Assembly (NCBI RefSeq): GCF_040222955.1
Contig: NZ_JAVKCA010000010.1
Location: 133,208 to 197,207 of the forward strand
Length of the DNA stretch: 64,000 nucleotides
Source of the DNA: Marinoscillum sp040222955
GTDB taxonomy: Bacteria; Bacteroidota; Bacteroidia; Cytophagales; Cyclobacteriaceae
Reading direction: 5' to 3'
The notes below the pieces were generated by a model, which saw only the letters and a list, made by a program, of their open reading frames with translations, was not told where the DNA came from and made no database searches. The position numbers and the translations under genes are program-made. This document shows, one piece after another, positions 52,763 to 61,771 of this stretch. How positions within the stretch are numbered: position 1 is the first letter of the stretch; every line of letters starts with the position of its first letter.

Positions 52763-53696
52763 CCTTCGCGGATTCTTTCACGGGTGAATTTGGCTGTTCC
52801 TTCTTAGCTTCTTCTTTCTTCTTAGGCTCCTCCTTCTTGGTGGAGCCTTCTTGTTTGGCCTTCTTCAATACGTTATCGGTGCTGGTAGTTTCCTTAGCAT
52901 CTTCGTATAGGTACTCATTGATTGCCTTGCGGAGCTCCTGAGTAGACAGGTTATGAAATATTGTACCATTCCGCATAGTAGAAATCTGGCCTGTCTCCTC
53001 AGACACCGCCACTACCAGTGCATCCGTGTTTTCAGACATCCCAATGCCCGCACGGTGCCTCAGTCCAAACTGGGCTGGCACCTCCCGCTCAGTCACAGGT
53101 AGAATACATCGCGCCGCTATGATCTTATTGTTATAAATGATCACTGCACCATCGTGCAGCGGGCTATACTTATTAAAAATAGCCATCAGCAATCGCTTTG
53201 AAATCACGGCATCCAGTCGATCACCTGACTCTGCAAAAAATTTCAACTCCGAGTTTTTTGAAATCACGATTAGTGCTCCGGTGTTGGTACCTCCCAGGGT
53301 CTTGGCTGCTTCTATCAGCGGGGTTACATCCGCTTTCTGATAATTTCCTTTGCTGGACCAGATGGACTTAAAGTTATCAAACAGGTTTCCTTCGTTAAAA
53401 ATGGAGGTCCGACCCAATAGGAGCAGGAACTTGCGGATCTCCTGCTGAAAGAGAATAATGGCCGCCAAAACACCCACACCCATAAACTGACCCAACACAT
53501 TACTGATCAGCTCCATCTCGGCAGCTTTTACCATCAGGTAAATGAGGTAAAGCACCAGAAATCCCAGAAAAACCTTTATCGCCACACTGCCCTTCATCAG
53601 CTTGTACACCTGATAGAGCAATATGGCAAACAGGAAGATATCGATGATATCCACCCAGCCTATTTCCAGAAATCCGATATTAAAACCTAAGATCAA
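52755..53696 (-). CDS. cdaA: Diadenylate cyclase
   Basis: Makes the second messenger c-di-AMP from two ATP. The 313-residue product follows the CdaA layout: three N-terminal TM helices (to about residue 90), then a DAC domain with the DGA motif (182-184, in HDGAVII) and RHR motif (213-215, in GLRHRAGIG). After about residue 268 comes a long Lys/Glu-rich, low-complexity tail, absent from Bacillus CdaA. Its ATG overlaps the folP stop by four bases, a linkage common in Bacteroidota. No CdaR-like regulator is adjacent. Confidence 0.94.
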   Translation of the reverse strand: MILGFNIGFLEIGWVDIIDIFLFAILLYQVYKLMKGSVAIKVFLGFLVLYLIYLMVKAAEMELISNVLGQFMGVGVLAAIILFQQEIRKFLLLLGRTSIFNEGNLFDNFKSIWSSKGNYQKADVTPLIEAAKTLGGTNTGALIVISKNSELKFFAESGDRLDAVISKRLLMAIFNKYSPLHDGAVIIYNNKIIAARCILPVTEREVPAQFGLRHRAGIGMSENTDALVVAVSEETGQISTMRNGTIFHNLSTQELRKAINEYLYEDAKETTSTDNVLKKAKQEGSTKKEEPKKKEEAKKEQPNSPVKESAKAS

Positions 53697-54562
53697 TTTA
53701 CAATTTGATTAACGAGTTTTACTGCTTCCACCGCCTCCTTCACATCATGTACTCGGAGTATTGAAGTGCCCTTCAACAAAGCTACGGTATTTAATACAGT
53801 TGTGCCATTTAACGCGGCTTCTGCTTCAATATTTAATGTTTTATAAACCATCGACTTGCGGGATACCCCAATCAAAAGCGGATGACTCAGATGCTTTAAG
53901 TATTCAACGCGATTCAAAAGATAAAAATTCTGCTCCACGGTCTTGGCAAACCCAAACCCCGGATCAATGATCACATCTTTGATACCGGCTGACTTTGCCG
54001 CCGAAATGCGCTCTGAAAAAAAGTGAGTCACCTCACCCAACAGGTCTTCATATTCGGTGTGATGCTTCATGTCCTGTGGCGTACCTCGCATATGCATGGC
54101 AATATAAGGCACCCCCATCCAGCTCACACTTTCTAGCATCCGTCCATCCAGCATTCCCGCAGAGATATCATTAACGATGTGGGCCCCGGCGTTTATGGCT
54201 TCAATGGCCACCTCCGAGCGAAAAGTATCTATAGAAATAATTGCCTCTGGAAACCGGGAAGTCACTTGCCTGATCGGCTCCAGTACCCTATTAATCTCGT
54301 CTTTCACGCCAATATCCTCAGCACCAGGCCGTGTAGAGTACCCGCCTATATCCAGAAAAGTAGCTCCTTCATTGAGCATTTTCTCCGCCGAACGCAGCAA
54401 GTCAGTAATGGTCTGCTGCCTGCTGCCTTTATAAAAAGAGTCTGGTGTGACATTGAGTATTCCCATCACTTTTGGCACAGATAAGTCCAGCAGGGTTCCC
54501 TTGATATTTATAGATTTTTGAGCAGTCAATGTGTTAGATTTGTCGCGAACGAACGTCAGCAT
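53693..54562 (-). CDS. folP: Dihydropteroate synthase
   Basis: Condenses p-aminobenzoate with dihydropterin pyrophosphate, the sulfonamide target. The family blocks VMGILNVTPDSFY, DIGGYSTRPGA, VNDISAG and DPGFGFAKT are all present in the 289-residue product. Family similarity begins at about KSINIKG, so the TTG at 54529 is an alternative start that would drop 11 residues and clear more space from the divergent DUF1599 gene. It joins pabB and pabC at 0.4-2.1 kb as folate genes in this window, though not linked to them. Confidence 0.95.
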   Translation of the reverse strand: MLTFVRDKSNTLTAQKSINIKGTLLDLSVPKVMGILNVTPDSFYKGSRQQTITDLLRSAEKMLNEGATFLDIGGYSTRPGAEDIGVKDEINRVLEPIRQVTSRFPEAIISIDTFRSEVAIEAINAGAHIVNDISAGMLDGRMLESVSWMGVPYIAMHMRGTPQDMKHHTEYEDLLGEVTHFFSERISAAKSAGIKDVIIDPGFGFAKTVEQNFYLLNRVEYLKHLSHPLLIGVSRKSMVYKTLNIEAEAALNGTTVLNTVALLKGTSILRVHDVKEAVEAVKLVNQIVN

Positions 54563-54584
54563 ACAATATAACTTATTTCAGAAA

Positions 54585-55133
54585 TTGAAAGACCGTACGA
54601 TCCATCAATACCACGAAATTATCGCATCCTGCAAAGAAATTTTTGCGAAAAAGACCAAAGATTACGGTACCGCCTGGAGGATTCTCAGGCTTCCATCGAT
54701 CACGGACCAGATTTTTATAAAGGCTCAGCGCATCCGCTCCATTCAGGAAAAGGGATCTCAGAAAGTGGGCGAGGATATTGAATCAGAATTCATTGGTATT
54801 ATTAATTATTGCATCATCGCTTTGATACAAATGGAGCTTTCCACGAACGACCCAATGGAAATCGGCTATGAGGTATTGGAGCCGAAGTATGATCAGGCGG
54901 CCAATGCCACGCTACAACTGCTCACCAACAAAAACCACGACTATGGTGAAGCCTGGAGAGATATGAGGGTAAGCTCGATGACTGACATCATCCTGATGAA
55001 GCTGCTCCGCGTGAAACAAATAGAGGACAATGCGGGTAAAACAATTATCTCGGAAGGCATTGATGCCAATTACCAGGATATGATCAACTACTCAGTATTT
55101 TGTATGATTAAACTCAAAGAAGAAAAGGCATGA
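54585..55133 (+). CDS. DUF1599 protein with two tandem domains
   Basis: From the TTG at 54585 the product is 182 residues and starts just before the first conserved block. The open frame extends upstream to GTG 54531, but that would overlap the folP start. Two copies of DUF1599 are visible: KKTKDYGTAWRILRLPSITDQIFIKAQRI and NKNHDYGEAWRDMRVSSMTDIILMKLLRV, each followed by an Ile-Asn-Tyr helix. DUF1599 proteins are conserved in Bacteroidota with no established role. It overlaps the next gene by four bases (ATGA) and opens a three-gene operon. Confidence 0.85.
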   Translation: MKDRTIHQYHEIIASCKEIFAKKTKDYGTAWRILRLPSITDQIFIKAQRIRSIQEKGSQKVGEDIESEFIGIINYCIIALIQMELSTNDPMEIGYEVLEPKYDQAANATLQLLTNKNHDYGEAWRDMRVSSMTDIILMKLLRVKQIEDNAGKTIISEGIDANYQDMINYSVFCMIKLKEEKA

Positions 55134-56218
55134 AAGTTTTATTCGATATCGCCAGGTACCTGGTGGGTGCATTATTCATTTTTTCCGGTGTTATTAAAGT
55201 CAATGATCCCATCGGGACAGCCATCAAACTTCAAGAGTATTTTGAAGTCTTCGCCTATGATTTCGCGCCATTTTTCGAGTGGTTTGTACCTGCTGCTCTT
55301 TTTTTGGCAGTCCTGCTTAGTGTACTTGAGGTAGTGCTTGGCATTGCTTTGATTATTGGCTTTAAAATGCCCAGAACCAGCTGGGCGCTTTTGCTGATGA
55401 TCATCTTTTTCACCTTTCTTACCTTTTACTCTGCCTATTTCAATAAAGTGACTGATTGCGGATGCTTTGGTGATGCCATTAAGCTCACTCCCTGGCAATC
55501 ATTTTATAAAGACCTCATCCTGTTGGTTCTGATCATAGCGATTTTCAAAAACAGACATCAGTACGGTAGCTGGTTTTCTGAAAAATTTGGTTTCTTCAAA
55601 GTAGTTGGGTCAGCCATTGTTTTCACACTTTTGGCCTATTATGCCATTGCACATCTTCCTTTCCTGGATTTTCGTGCCTATGCGATCGGCAATCACCTTC
55701 CATCGCTGATGGAGCCCTCCGAGGAGTTGCGGTATCAGTATGTCATGGAGAAGGATGGCAAGGAAGAAATTCTCGATGCGTACCCAACGGACAAAGCCTA
55801 CACTTTTAAAGCGATGGAGCTCATCAACCCGGAAGCCCAACCTAAAATCACGGACTTGAGTGTATGGAACGATGATGGTGAATTCACCGAAGAATTGTTG
55901 CGGGGAAACAAACTACTGATCATTATTTATGATGCCACAAAAGCCTCTCAATCCAACATCGAAGACATTAAGTCACTGGCCTCCCAAACCAAAAATGCTG
56001 ATGTTTGGGTACTAACCGCATCGGGTTATGAAGAATTTGAGGCCTTCAGACATGATGTGCAGCTGGCAGCCCCCTATTTCTACGCAGACGCAACCGTACT
56101 GAAAACCATGATCCGGTCAAACCCTGGCATCATGCTCCTTTCCAATGGCACGGTAATCGGCAAATGGCATCACAACGACACCCCGGATGTTTCTGAAATC
56201 AATGGACTCCTGCCATAA
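55130..56218 (+). CDS. DoxX/MauE-like membrane protein with thioredoxin-like C-terminus (BT_3928 type)
   Basis: A 362-residue protein. The N-terminal half has four or five TM helices of the DoxX/MauE type (RYLVGALFIFSGVIKVNDP) and a Cys pair in VTDCGCFGDAIKLTPWQSF that could be redox-active. The C-terminal part (about residues 230-362) reads like a thioredoxin-fold without an obvious CxxC. This is the Bacteroidota BT_3928 family, of unknown function. A role in periplasmic redox or sulfur chemistry is a guess from the Cys pair. It shares single-base and four-base overlaps with its operon neighbours. Confidence 0.8.
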   Translation: MKVLFDIARYLVGALFIFSGVIKVNDPIGTAIKLQEYFEVFAYDFAPFFEWFVPAALFLAVLLSVLEVVLGIALIIGFKMPRTSWALLLMIIFFTFLTFYSAYFNKVTDCGCFGDAIKLTPWQSFYKDLILLVLIIAIFKNRHQYGSWFSEKFGFFKVVGSAIVFTLLAYYAIAHLPFLDFRAYAIGNHLPSLMEPSEELRYQYVMEKDGKEEILDAYPTDKAYTFKAMELINPEAQPKITDLSVWNDDGEFTEELLRGNKLLIIIYDATKASQSNIEDIKSLASQTKNADVWVLTASGYEEFEAFRHDVQLAAPYFYADATVLKTMIRSNPGIMLLSNGTVIGKWHHNDTPDVSEINGLLP

Positions 56219-56712
56219 TGAAGCTAGGTAGAATCTATCTCGTAGGTATGCCCGGCTCAGGCAAATCTTATTTCGGAAAGCAGCTGGCCAGCACGGTTGA
56301 GTTCCCTTTTGTAGACCTGGATCATGAAATCGAACTGCAGGAAGGCAGGGAGATTTCCGCTATTTTCAGTGAGGAAGGAGAGGAGTATTTCAGAAAAATC
56401 GAAAGCAAAATGTTAATCTCACTTTCGGAAAAATATCCGGGAGCAATCATCTCCACTGGTGGTGGAACTCCCTGTTTTCATAAGGGGATGGAATACATGA
56501 AAGGTCATGGGATCACCGTTTTTCTGGAAGCCGACAGAGATCTGCTGATAGAGCGAATTGCCAGAAAAGACCATAGGCCGTTGATGCAAGGCGATGTTGA
56601 GAATAGGGTAAACGAACTCCTGAAAGCCCGACTCCCCGTGTACCGGAGCGCCCACATCTCCATTGATCATAGAGATGTAGATCTTCTGCTCGGTGCTATT
56701 AAGGCACTTTAA
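56218..56712 (+). CDS. aroK: Shikimate kinase
   Basis: Phosphorylates shikimate on the way to chorismate. The 164-residue product has P-loop GMPGSGKS (residues 10-17), the shikimate-binding VDLDHEIE and GGGTP blocks, and the LID-region Arg in RKDHRPLM. Its ATG overlaps the upstream stop by one base (TAATG). The 3' end overlaps the convergent FadL-like gene by four bases. Chorismate made here would feed the pabB step at the start of the window. Confidence 0.94.
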   Translation: MKLGRIYLVGMPGSGKSYFGKQLASTVEFPFVDLDHEIELQEGREISAIFSEEGEEYFRKIESKMLISLSEKYPGAIISTGGGTPCFHKGMEYMKGHGITVFLEADRDLLIERIARKDHRPLMQGDVENRVNELLKARLPVYRSAHISIDHRDVDLLLGAIKAL

Positions 56713-58307
56713 AAATTAAAACCTATTGTAGCTGAGACTGTATTGGTGCGCTGCTCTATATCGGCAATGGGCGCACCGGTGCTAATCTGATAAGGCGAGT
56801 AGGCATCGAAAGATTTTCGGTTGACCACCGCCAAATCGATAAAATAATCCCTTGACCTGTAGCCTAAGCCAAAAGAAACATTTTGGCTCCTGCCATCAAA
56901 AGAATCATTATTAGCGAAGGCATCTCCGAAAAAGGCATAACCCGCTCTGAACCTGAAATCTTCATACCTGAATTCTGACCCGATGCGAAAGTTCATCGTG
57001 TTAGTATATAAATTCTTAATGGTCTGGTTATCTGCCACTACAGAGAAGTCATTAGACTTCAACTGGCTCCTGGTGTAGTCCACAAACTCAACATCTCCCG
57101 AAATGAAACCTACTTTTCCAAGAAAGAAGGTGGCTCCCAGAGAGAGTCTCCCTGGTGTCTTCAGGTTATACTGACTCATGGTAAGATCGCTCGTTTCTTT
57201 ATAGGAGCCCAAGTCATAAAATACCGAATCACCTTCATCATTTGTACCATTATAGTAGGAGTAATTTTTATTCCAATCGGTAGCAAAGGCAAAACCACTC
57301 TCATCATTCAGGCTGTAGTAGGTAGGAGATTTGTAACTGAGACCCAGGGTAACAAAATCCACCGGACGCACAATAAGCCCACCATTGAATCCCACACCAC
57401 TACCGTCTATGGTTAACTCATCCTGAATTTGAATTTCATAGAGCAACTCGTCCAGATTTCCATCGGCATCCTGAAAAGAATCTTCCGTATAGGTTCTTGT
57501 TCTGCTGTATCGCACGGACTCAAAGGACAATCCGGCTCCAAAATAAACCCGATCATCGTAGTTGCCACCCCACGCAAAATTCAGCGCACTCTGGCCACCC
57601 TTAGTGGTGATCCGCTCTATCTGGCGAGGCATATACCCGTCATAGCTATTCGCTCCCACCAGAGAGGTGTACCCATCAAAGTCTCCATCCGGATAAATAT
57701 ATGTTCGGCCATCACTGCCCTGCTGATAGAGGTAACCATCCGCATTTTCTATGAGAAACTGACCAAACGCATAATCAATATAGGCGTCAGAAAGATCATT
57801 GTTTGCCCCCTCCACGAAACTGTCCACAATGGAATTGGAAGTATTTCTGCCCTGATAAAAAACTTCGCTATTGAAGTTATTACTCCGGCTAAAAGTGATG
57901 GCAAATGACCCCCCTTTGAATTTTTCATTGGTATAGTCACCCTTATTGGAGTTAAATACCATGCCCAAATTCGCAAAATTGAAATTGTTCTTGTAGGTAG
58001 AAATGGTATTCCCAAAGTAGCTGGCATCCGAATTATTGAAAGTCATACTGGGAGTGAAAGAAAGTACACTCCTATTGAAAAAACCCAGGCCCGCCGGATT
58101 AGAACCAGCCGAACTCATATCTGCTCCTAATGAAATTTGAGCGCCGCCAAGCCCCTGCATTCTGGCTGTACTTCCATATGCGGGACTGATCTGACTAAAG
58201 ATTCGGGCATCCTGATAATAACCCAGAGACCCGTCTGCCACCTGCGCATTGGCTGACCATGTGGATATAGCTATTCCGGCAAACACGATATATTTGAACT
58301 GATTCAT
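56709..58307 (-). CDS. FadL/OmpP1-like outer-membrane transport protein
   Basis: A 532-residue outer-membrane beta-barrel with a signal peptide ending SANAQ. The N-terminal part (AYGSTARMQGLGGAQISLGADMSSAGSNPAGLGFFN) matches the hatch region of FadL/TodX-type channels, and the rest alternates amphipathic strands to a C-terminal aromatic Phe (IGFNF). These channels take up hydrophobic compounds such as fatty acids; the substrate is unknown. It is followed on the same strand, 26 bp upstream, by the low-complexity exported protein, so the two may be co-transcribed. Confidence 0.88.
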   Translation of the reverse strand: MNQFKYIVFAGIAISTWSANAQVADGSLGYYQDARIFSQISPAYGSTARMQGLGGAQISLGADMSSAGSNPAGLGFFNRSVLSFTPSMTFNNSDASYFGNTISTYKNNFNFANLGMVFNSNKGDYTNEKFKGGSFAITFSRSNNFNSEVFYQGRNTSNSIVDSFVEGANNDLSDAYIDYAFGQFLIENADGYLYQQGSDGRTYIYPDGDFDGYTSLVGANSYDGYMPRQIERITTKGGQSALNFAWGGNYDDRVYFGAGLSFESVRYSRTRTYTEDSFQDADGNLDELLYEIQIQDELTIDGSGVGFNGGLIVRPVDFVTLGLSYKSPTYYSLNDESGFAFATDWNKNYSYYNGTNDEGDSVFYDLGSYKETSDLTMSQYNLKTPGRLSLGATFFLGKVGFISGDVEFVDYTRSQLKSNDFSVVADNQTIKNLYTNTMNFRIGSEFRYEDFRFRAGYAFFGDAFANNDSFDGRSQNVSFGLGYRSRDYFIDLAVVNRKSFDAYSPYQISTGAPIADIEQRTNTVSATIGFNF

Positions 58308-58333
58308 AGATTTAGCTTTTTTGACTGTCTGTA

Positions 58334-59692
58334 TTATCTGCCACCACCCCGCGAACGAGAAGAACTGGAGCCACCTCCCGACGAACGTCCACTGCTACTC
58401 CCCCCACTGCTAGATCGAGATGATCCGCTACTGGAGCCCGAAAAAGAAGACCTACTAGATGAGCTGCTACTCCTGCTGGGAGTATAGCTACTAGAACTTC
58501 TGCTTCTGGAGGAGCCAGAAGAAGAATAGGATGACGATGAACTACTGCCAGATCTCGATCGGCTATAATTGGAGTTGTTGCTTGAGCTGCTGGCCGCAGC
58601 GCTATTGTACCTCCTGGTACCGGAAGTTGATCCTGAACTTCTCAGTGTCCCACCAGAATTGCTGTTTCCACTTCGTGAACTATATGTCGGCTGGTTACTA
58701 CGGCCACCTCCGTTCGGAGCGGTAGTCACTCTACTCCTACTGGAAGTAGTAGAAGAATTAGAGACATTGGTACCTGACACTCCAGCTCGTGATCTGGAGA
58801 AATATTCATTTTGGGTTCTGCTGTAGTCCCTGCGATCTGCAGTTGACACATCAGCCCGTCCACCGGCTGAGGCGGGCGCATTCACCCTACTGTTGGTTCG
58901 TGTTCCACTGGACACAGTTCCACCTCTCGAGTACCTGCTGCCCACCACTACATCTCTTCCTCGTGGGGCTACATATCCATTGTCTGAGTAATATCCCCCA
59001 TGATAAAGCCCGTGATAAAATCCTGAGGTGTAAGCATAATTATATCGATTCCATCTGCTCCATCCCCAACCGCCATAGTATGGGCTTGACCATCCATACC
59101 ACGGGTCATAGAATCCTCCTGCATAGCCCGGATACCCCCATGAATTATACCAGGGGCTGTAGTATCCTCCCCAACCAAGGCCATATCCAAACGAAACATT
59201 GAAACCGGTATTCCATCCAAACCATGGGTCGTACCACAGGTTAGCTGCAGAGTTCCACCCCCTGTTATTCCAACCATTACCATAGCCAGCACTGTTGCTG
59301 TAATAATTATTAATCACTGTAGTGCCAGGCTGATCATCTACATAGGATTCGGGATAGTAAGAAATATTGGAATAGGAAGGCTCACTATAGGTAGCGTTAT
59401 CGTCCACCTGATCCACATAATCACTGTCAGTGCTATAGTCATTACTCGCCTGATACCTCGCAATGTATTCCGGGTTCACCTCATGCGCCGAATAATTATC
59501 CGTGTAGGTGTTGTTCGTGTAGGACTGATAGGTGCTTGCGCTTTTATTCTCCACCTTCGGCTCCTCCTTCACTTGTTTTCTGTCTTTTGACGTAAAGTAC
59601 AAGTCGTCATACTCCTGGGCCAAAGCCCCGCTAGACACCATCATCACCACCAAAAGGCCTGATATTCGAGAGAGTTGTTTAAAAGCTTCCAT
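58334..59692 (-). CDS. Exported low-complexity protein, Gly/Tyr/Trp-rich core and Ser/Arg tail
   Basis: A 452-residue protein with signal peptide (ending GALAQ). After a polar Asn/Tyr/Ser region, residues about 140-235 are extraordinarily rich in Gly, Tyr, Trp, Pro and Asn (for example WYDPWFGW, YYSPWYN, YDPWYGWSS). The last 170 or so residues are almost only Ser, Arg, Gly and Thr (GSSSSSSYSSSGSS-like runs), ending in SRSRGGGR. No domain is recognised. The composition suggests a structural or adhesive surface or periplasmic protein. It could also be disordered or phase-separating. Codon use is mixed, so the Ser/Gly runs are not simple DNA microsatellites. Confidence 0.8.
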   Translation of the reverse strand: MEAFKQLSRISGLLVVMMVSSGALAQEYDDLYFTSKDRKQVKEEPKVENKSASTYQSYTNNTYTDNYSAHEVNPEYIARYQASNDYSTDSDYVDQVDDNATYSEPSYSNISYYPESYVDDQPGTTVINNYYSNSAGYGNGWNNRGWNSAANLWYDPWFGWNTGFNVSFGYGLGWGGYYSPWYNSWGYPGYAGGFYDPWYGWSSPYYGGWGWSRWNRYNYAYTSGFYHGLYHGGYYSDNGYVAPRGRDVVVGSRYSRGGTVSSGTRTNSRVNAPASAGGRADVSTADRRDYSRTQNEYFSRSRAGVSGTNVSNSSTTSSRSRVTTAPNGGGRSNQPTYSSRSGNSNSGGTLRSSGSTSGTRRYNSAAASSSSNNSNYSRSRSGSSSSSSYSSSGSSRSRSSSSYTPSRSSSSSSRSSFSGSSSGSSRSSSGGSSSGRSSGGGSSSSRSRGGGR

Positions 59693-59730
59693 AATTCCTA
59701 CGTTTTATTACTATTACAATCAAACCCGGG

Positions 59731-59761
59731 TCTGAGTTTCCGCTTTGTCCACCTATATTTG
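59731..59761 (+). promoter_or_regulatory. Promoter of proS-nfeD-floA
   Basis: A perfect -7 box TATATTTG (59754-59761) is preceded by TCTG (59731-59734) 19 bp upstream, close to the Bacteroidota -33 TTTG. It gives a leader of about 50 nt before the ATG at 59819. Confidence 0.55.
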
Positions 59762-59818
59762 TGACCCAGATTTCAGAAGAAAAATAAGCAATTACTATAC
59801 CAAAACACTAAATCTAGC

Positions 59819-61294
59819 ATGAGTAAAGCAATACCTAGCAGATCCGAAGACTATTCTCTGTGGTACAATGAGCTGGTTAAGAAGGCCGGATTAGCTGAAA
59901 ATTCCCCTGTTAGGGGCTGTATGGTCATAAAACCATATGGTTTTGCTATCTGGGAAAAAATGCAGCAGACGCTTGATAAAATGTTTAAAGAGACTGGCCA
60001 CTCCAATGCTTACTTCCCACTTTTTATCCCCAAATCCTTCTTTAGTAAGGAGGCTTCACATGTAGAAGGCTTTGCCAAAGAGTGTGCCGTGGTGACTCAT
60101 TATCGCCTGAAAAATGACGAAGTGAATGGTGGCGTGATGGTTGACCCGGATGCTAAGCTGGAGGAAGAACTGATCGTGAGGCCCACTTCGGAAACGGTAA
60201 TTTGGGATTCGTACAAAAACTGGATTCAGTCATATCGGGACCTTCCATTGTTGATAAACCAGTGGGCAAATGTCGTGAGGTGGGAGATGCGAACAAGACT
60301 TTTCCTCAGAACAGCCGAATTTTTATGGCAAGAAGGACATACCGCCCATGCCACCAGACAAGAGGCTGAAGAAGAAACAGTGCAAATGTTGAATGTATAC
60401 GCGGAATTTGCAGAAAATTTCATGGCGCTGCCCGTTACCAAAGGAATCAAAACTGAAAATGAACGCTTTGCCGGAGCAGTGGAGACTTACTGCATAGAAG
60501 CAATGATGCAAGATGGCAAGGCACTGCAAGCAGGCACGTCACACTTCTTAGGTCAAAATTTTGCGAAAGCTTTTGATGTAAAGTTTGCCAACAAAGAAGG
60601 TAAAGAAGAATATGTATGGGGAACTTCCTGGGGTGTATCCACCCGACTCATGGGAGCGCTCATCATGGCGCATTCAGATGATGAAGGTCTTGTTCTCCCT
60701 CCAAACCTGGCGCCCATTCAGGTAGTGATCGTTCCTATCTATAGAAAGGATGAAGAATTAGAGAAAATATCAGAAGTTGCTGAGAAATTCGCCAAAGAAC
60801 TAAGAGCCAAAAACATTTCGGTACAGTACGACAAGAGAGACACACATAAGCCCGGATGGAAATTTGCTGAATACGAGCTGAAAGGCGTACCCGTTCGTAT
60901 TGCCATTGGCCCAAAAGATCTGGAAAAAGGAACGGTAGAGATTGCCAGAAGAGATACCAAGGAAAAGCAGTTTGTCGCACAAGACCAAACGGTCGATCAC
61001 ATTATAACCCTCCTGGATCAGATTCAAAAAAATATCTACCAGAAAGCTGCCACATTCAAAGAAGCAAATACGCATCAGGCAGATTCCTATGAAGAGTTCA
61101 AAGAGTTAATTGAGAAAAAAGGTGGTTTCGTTTACGCTCATTGGGACGGAACTTCGGAAACAGAAGAGAAAATAAAAGAAGAAACCAAAGCCACAATTCG
61201 CTGTATTCCACTAAATTCAAACCAGGAAGAAGGTACCTGCATTTACAGCGGAAAACCTTCCAAAGGAAAAGTTCTTTTCGCAAAAGCGTACTAA
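59819..61294 (+). CDS. proS: Prolyl-tRNA synthetase, archaeal/eukaryotic-type
   Basis: Charges tRNA(Pro). The 491-residue product is the short form that lacks the editing insertion of E. coli ProRS and instead has an extra C-terminal zinc-binding-like domain. Signatures include YSLWYNELVKKAGLAE, VRGCMVIKPYGFAIWE, WRLRFLRTAEFLWQEGHTAHA-like text (motif 2) and the C-terminal Tyr. This type is standard in Bacteroidota. It heads a three-gene operon with nfeD and floA, 3 and 6 bp apart. Confidence 0.96.
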   Translation: MSKAIPSRSEDYSLWYNELVKKAGLAENSPVRGCMVIKPYGFAIWEKMQQTLDKMFKETGHSNAYFPLFIPKSFFSKEASHVEGFAKECAVVTHYRLKNDEVNGGVMVDPDAKLEEELIVRPTSETVIWDSYKNWIQSYRDLPLLINQWANVVRWEMRTRLFLRTAEFLWQEGHTAHATRQEAEEETVQMLNVYAEFAENFMALPVTKGIKTENERFAGAVETYCIEAMMQDGKALQAGTSHFLGQNFAKAFDVKFANKEGKEEYVWGTSWGVSTRLMGALIMAHSDDEGLVLPPNLAPIQVVIVPIYRKDEELEKISEVAEKFAKELRAKNISVQYDKRDTHKPGWKFAEYELKGVPVRIAIGPKDLEKGTVEIARRDTKEKQFVAQDQTVDHIITLLDQIQKNIYQKAATFKEANTHQADSYEEFKELIEKKGGFVYAHWDGTSETEEKIKEETKATIRCIPLNSNQEEGTCIYSGKPSKGKVLFAKAY

Positions 61295-61297
61295 ACC

Positions 61298-61765
61298 ATG
61301 GAGTGGATCACCGTCATTGGATTAATAGTATTTGGCATTGGTCTTTTGATCATTGAGGTGATATTTATACCCGGAACTACCATCGTAGGGATAGCAGGTT
61401 TCATTTGTGCTGGGTTTGGGGTATATCTGGGGTACGACTATTTTGGGAGCAGCACGGGCACTATTGTACTGATAGCCTCCAGCGCATTTATGTTGGTCGT
61501 CATCATATATGCGTTCAAGGCTCGGGCATGGGAGCGTTTTTCATTAAAAGATGAAAATACAGGGAGATTTAATGATGACTTTAAAGTTACCCTTTCGGTG
61601 GGGGAGCAGGGTCAAACCATCTCCTCCTTGAAACCCAGCGGCAAAGCATTGTTCAATGAAAAAGAACTGGAAGTTAGATCAAACGGAGGATTCATCAATG
61701 AAAACCAACCGGTAAAGATCATTCGCATCGAACCTAACAAAATAATTGTAGAACCTATTAACTAG
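61298..61765 (+). CDS. NfeD-like membrane protein, short form
   Basis: A 155-residue protein: three N-terminal TM helices, then a small OB-fold-like beta domain (VGEQGQTISSLKPSGKALFNEKELEVRSNGGFINENQPVKIIRIEPNKIIVEPI). NfeD proteins occur next to flotillin or stomatin genes and help form membrane microdomains. Short forms like this lack the ClpP-type protease domain. It is 3 bp after proS and 6 bp before floA, so it is the presumed partner of FloA. Confidence 0.9.
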   Translation: MEWITVIGLIVFGIGLLIIEVIFIPGTTIVGIAGFICAGFGVYLGYDYFGSSTGTIVLIASSAFMLVVIIYAFKARAWERFSLKDENTGRFNDDFKVTLSVGEQGQTISSLKPSGKALFNEKELEVRSNGGFINENQPVKIIRIEPNKIIVEPIN

Positions 61766-61771
61766 TATCAT

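Noticed and set aside
58334..59000. CRISPR-like repeat array
   Set aside because: The repetition is at codon level for Ser/Gly/Arg with no equal spacers; it is part of a coding sequence with a signal peptide.
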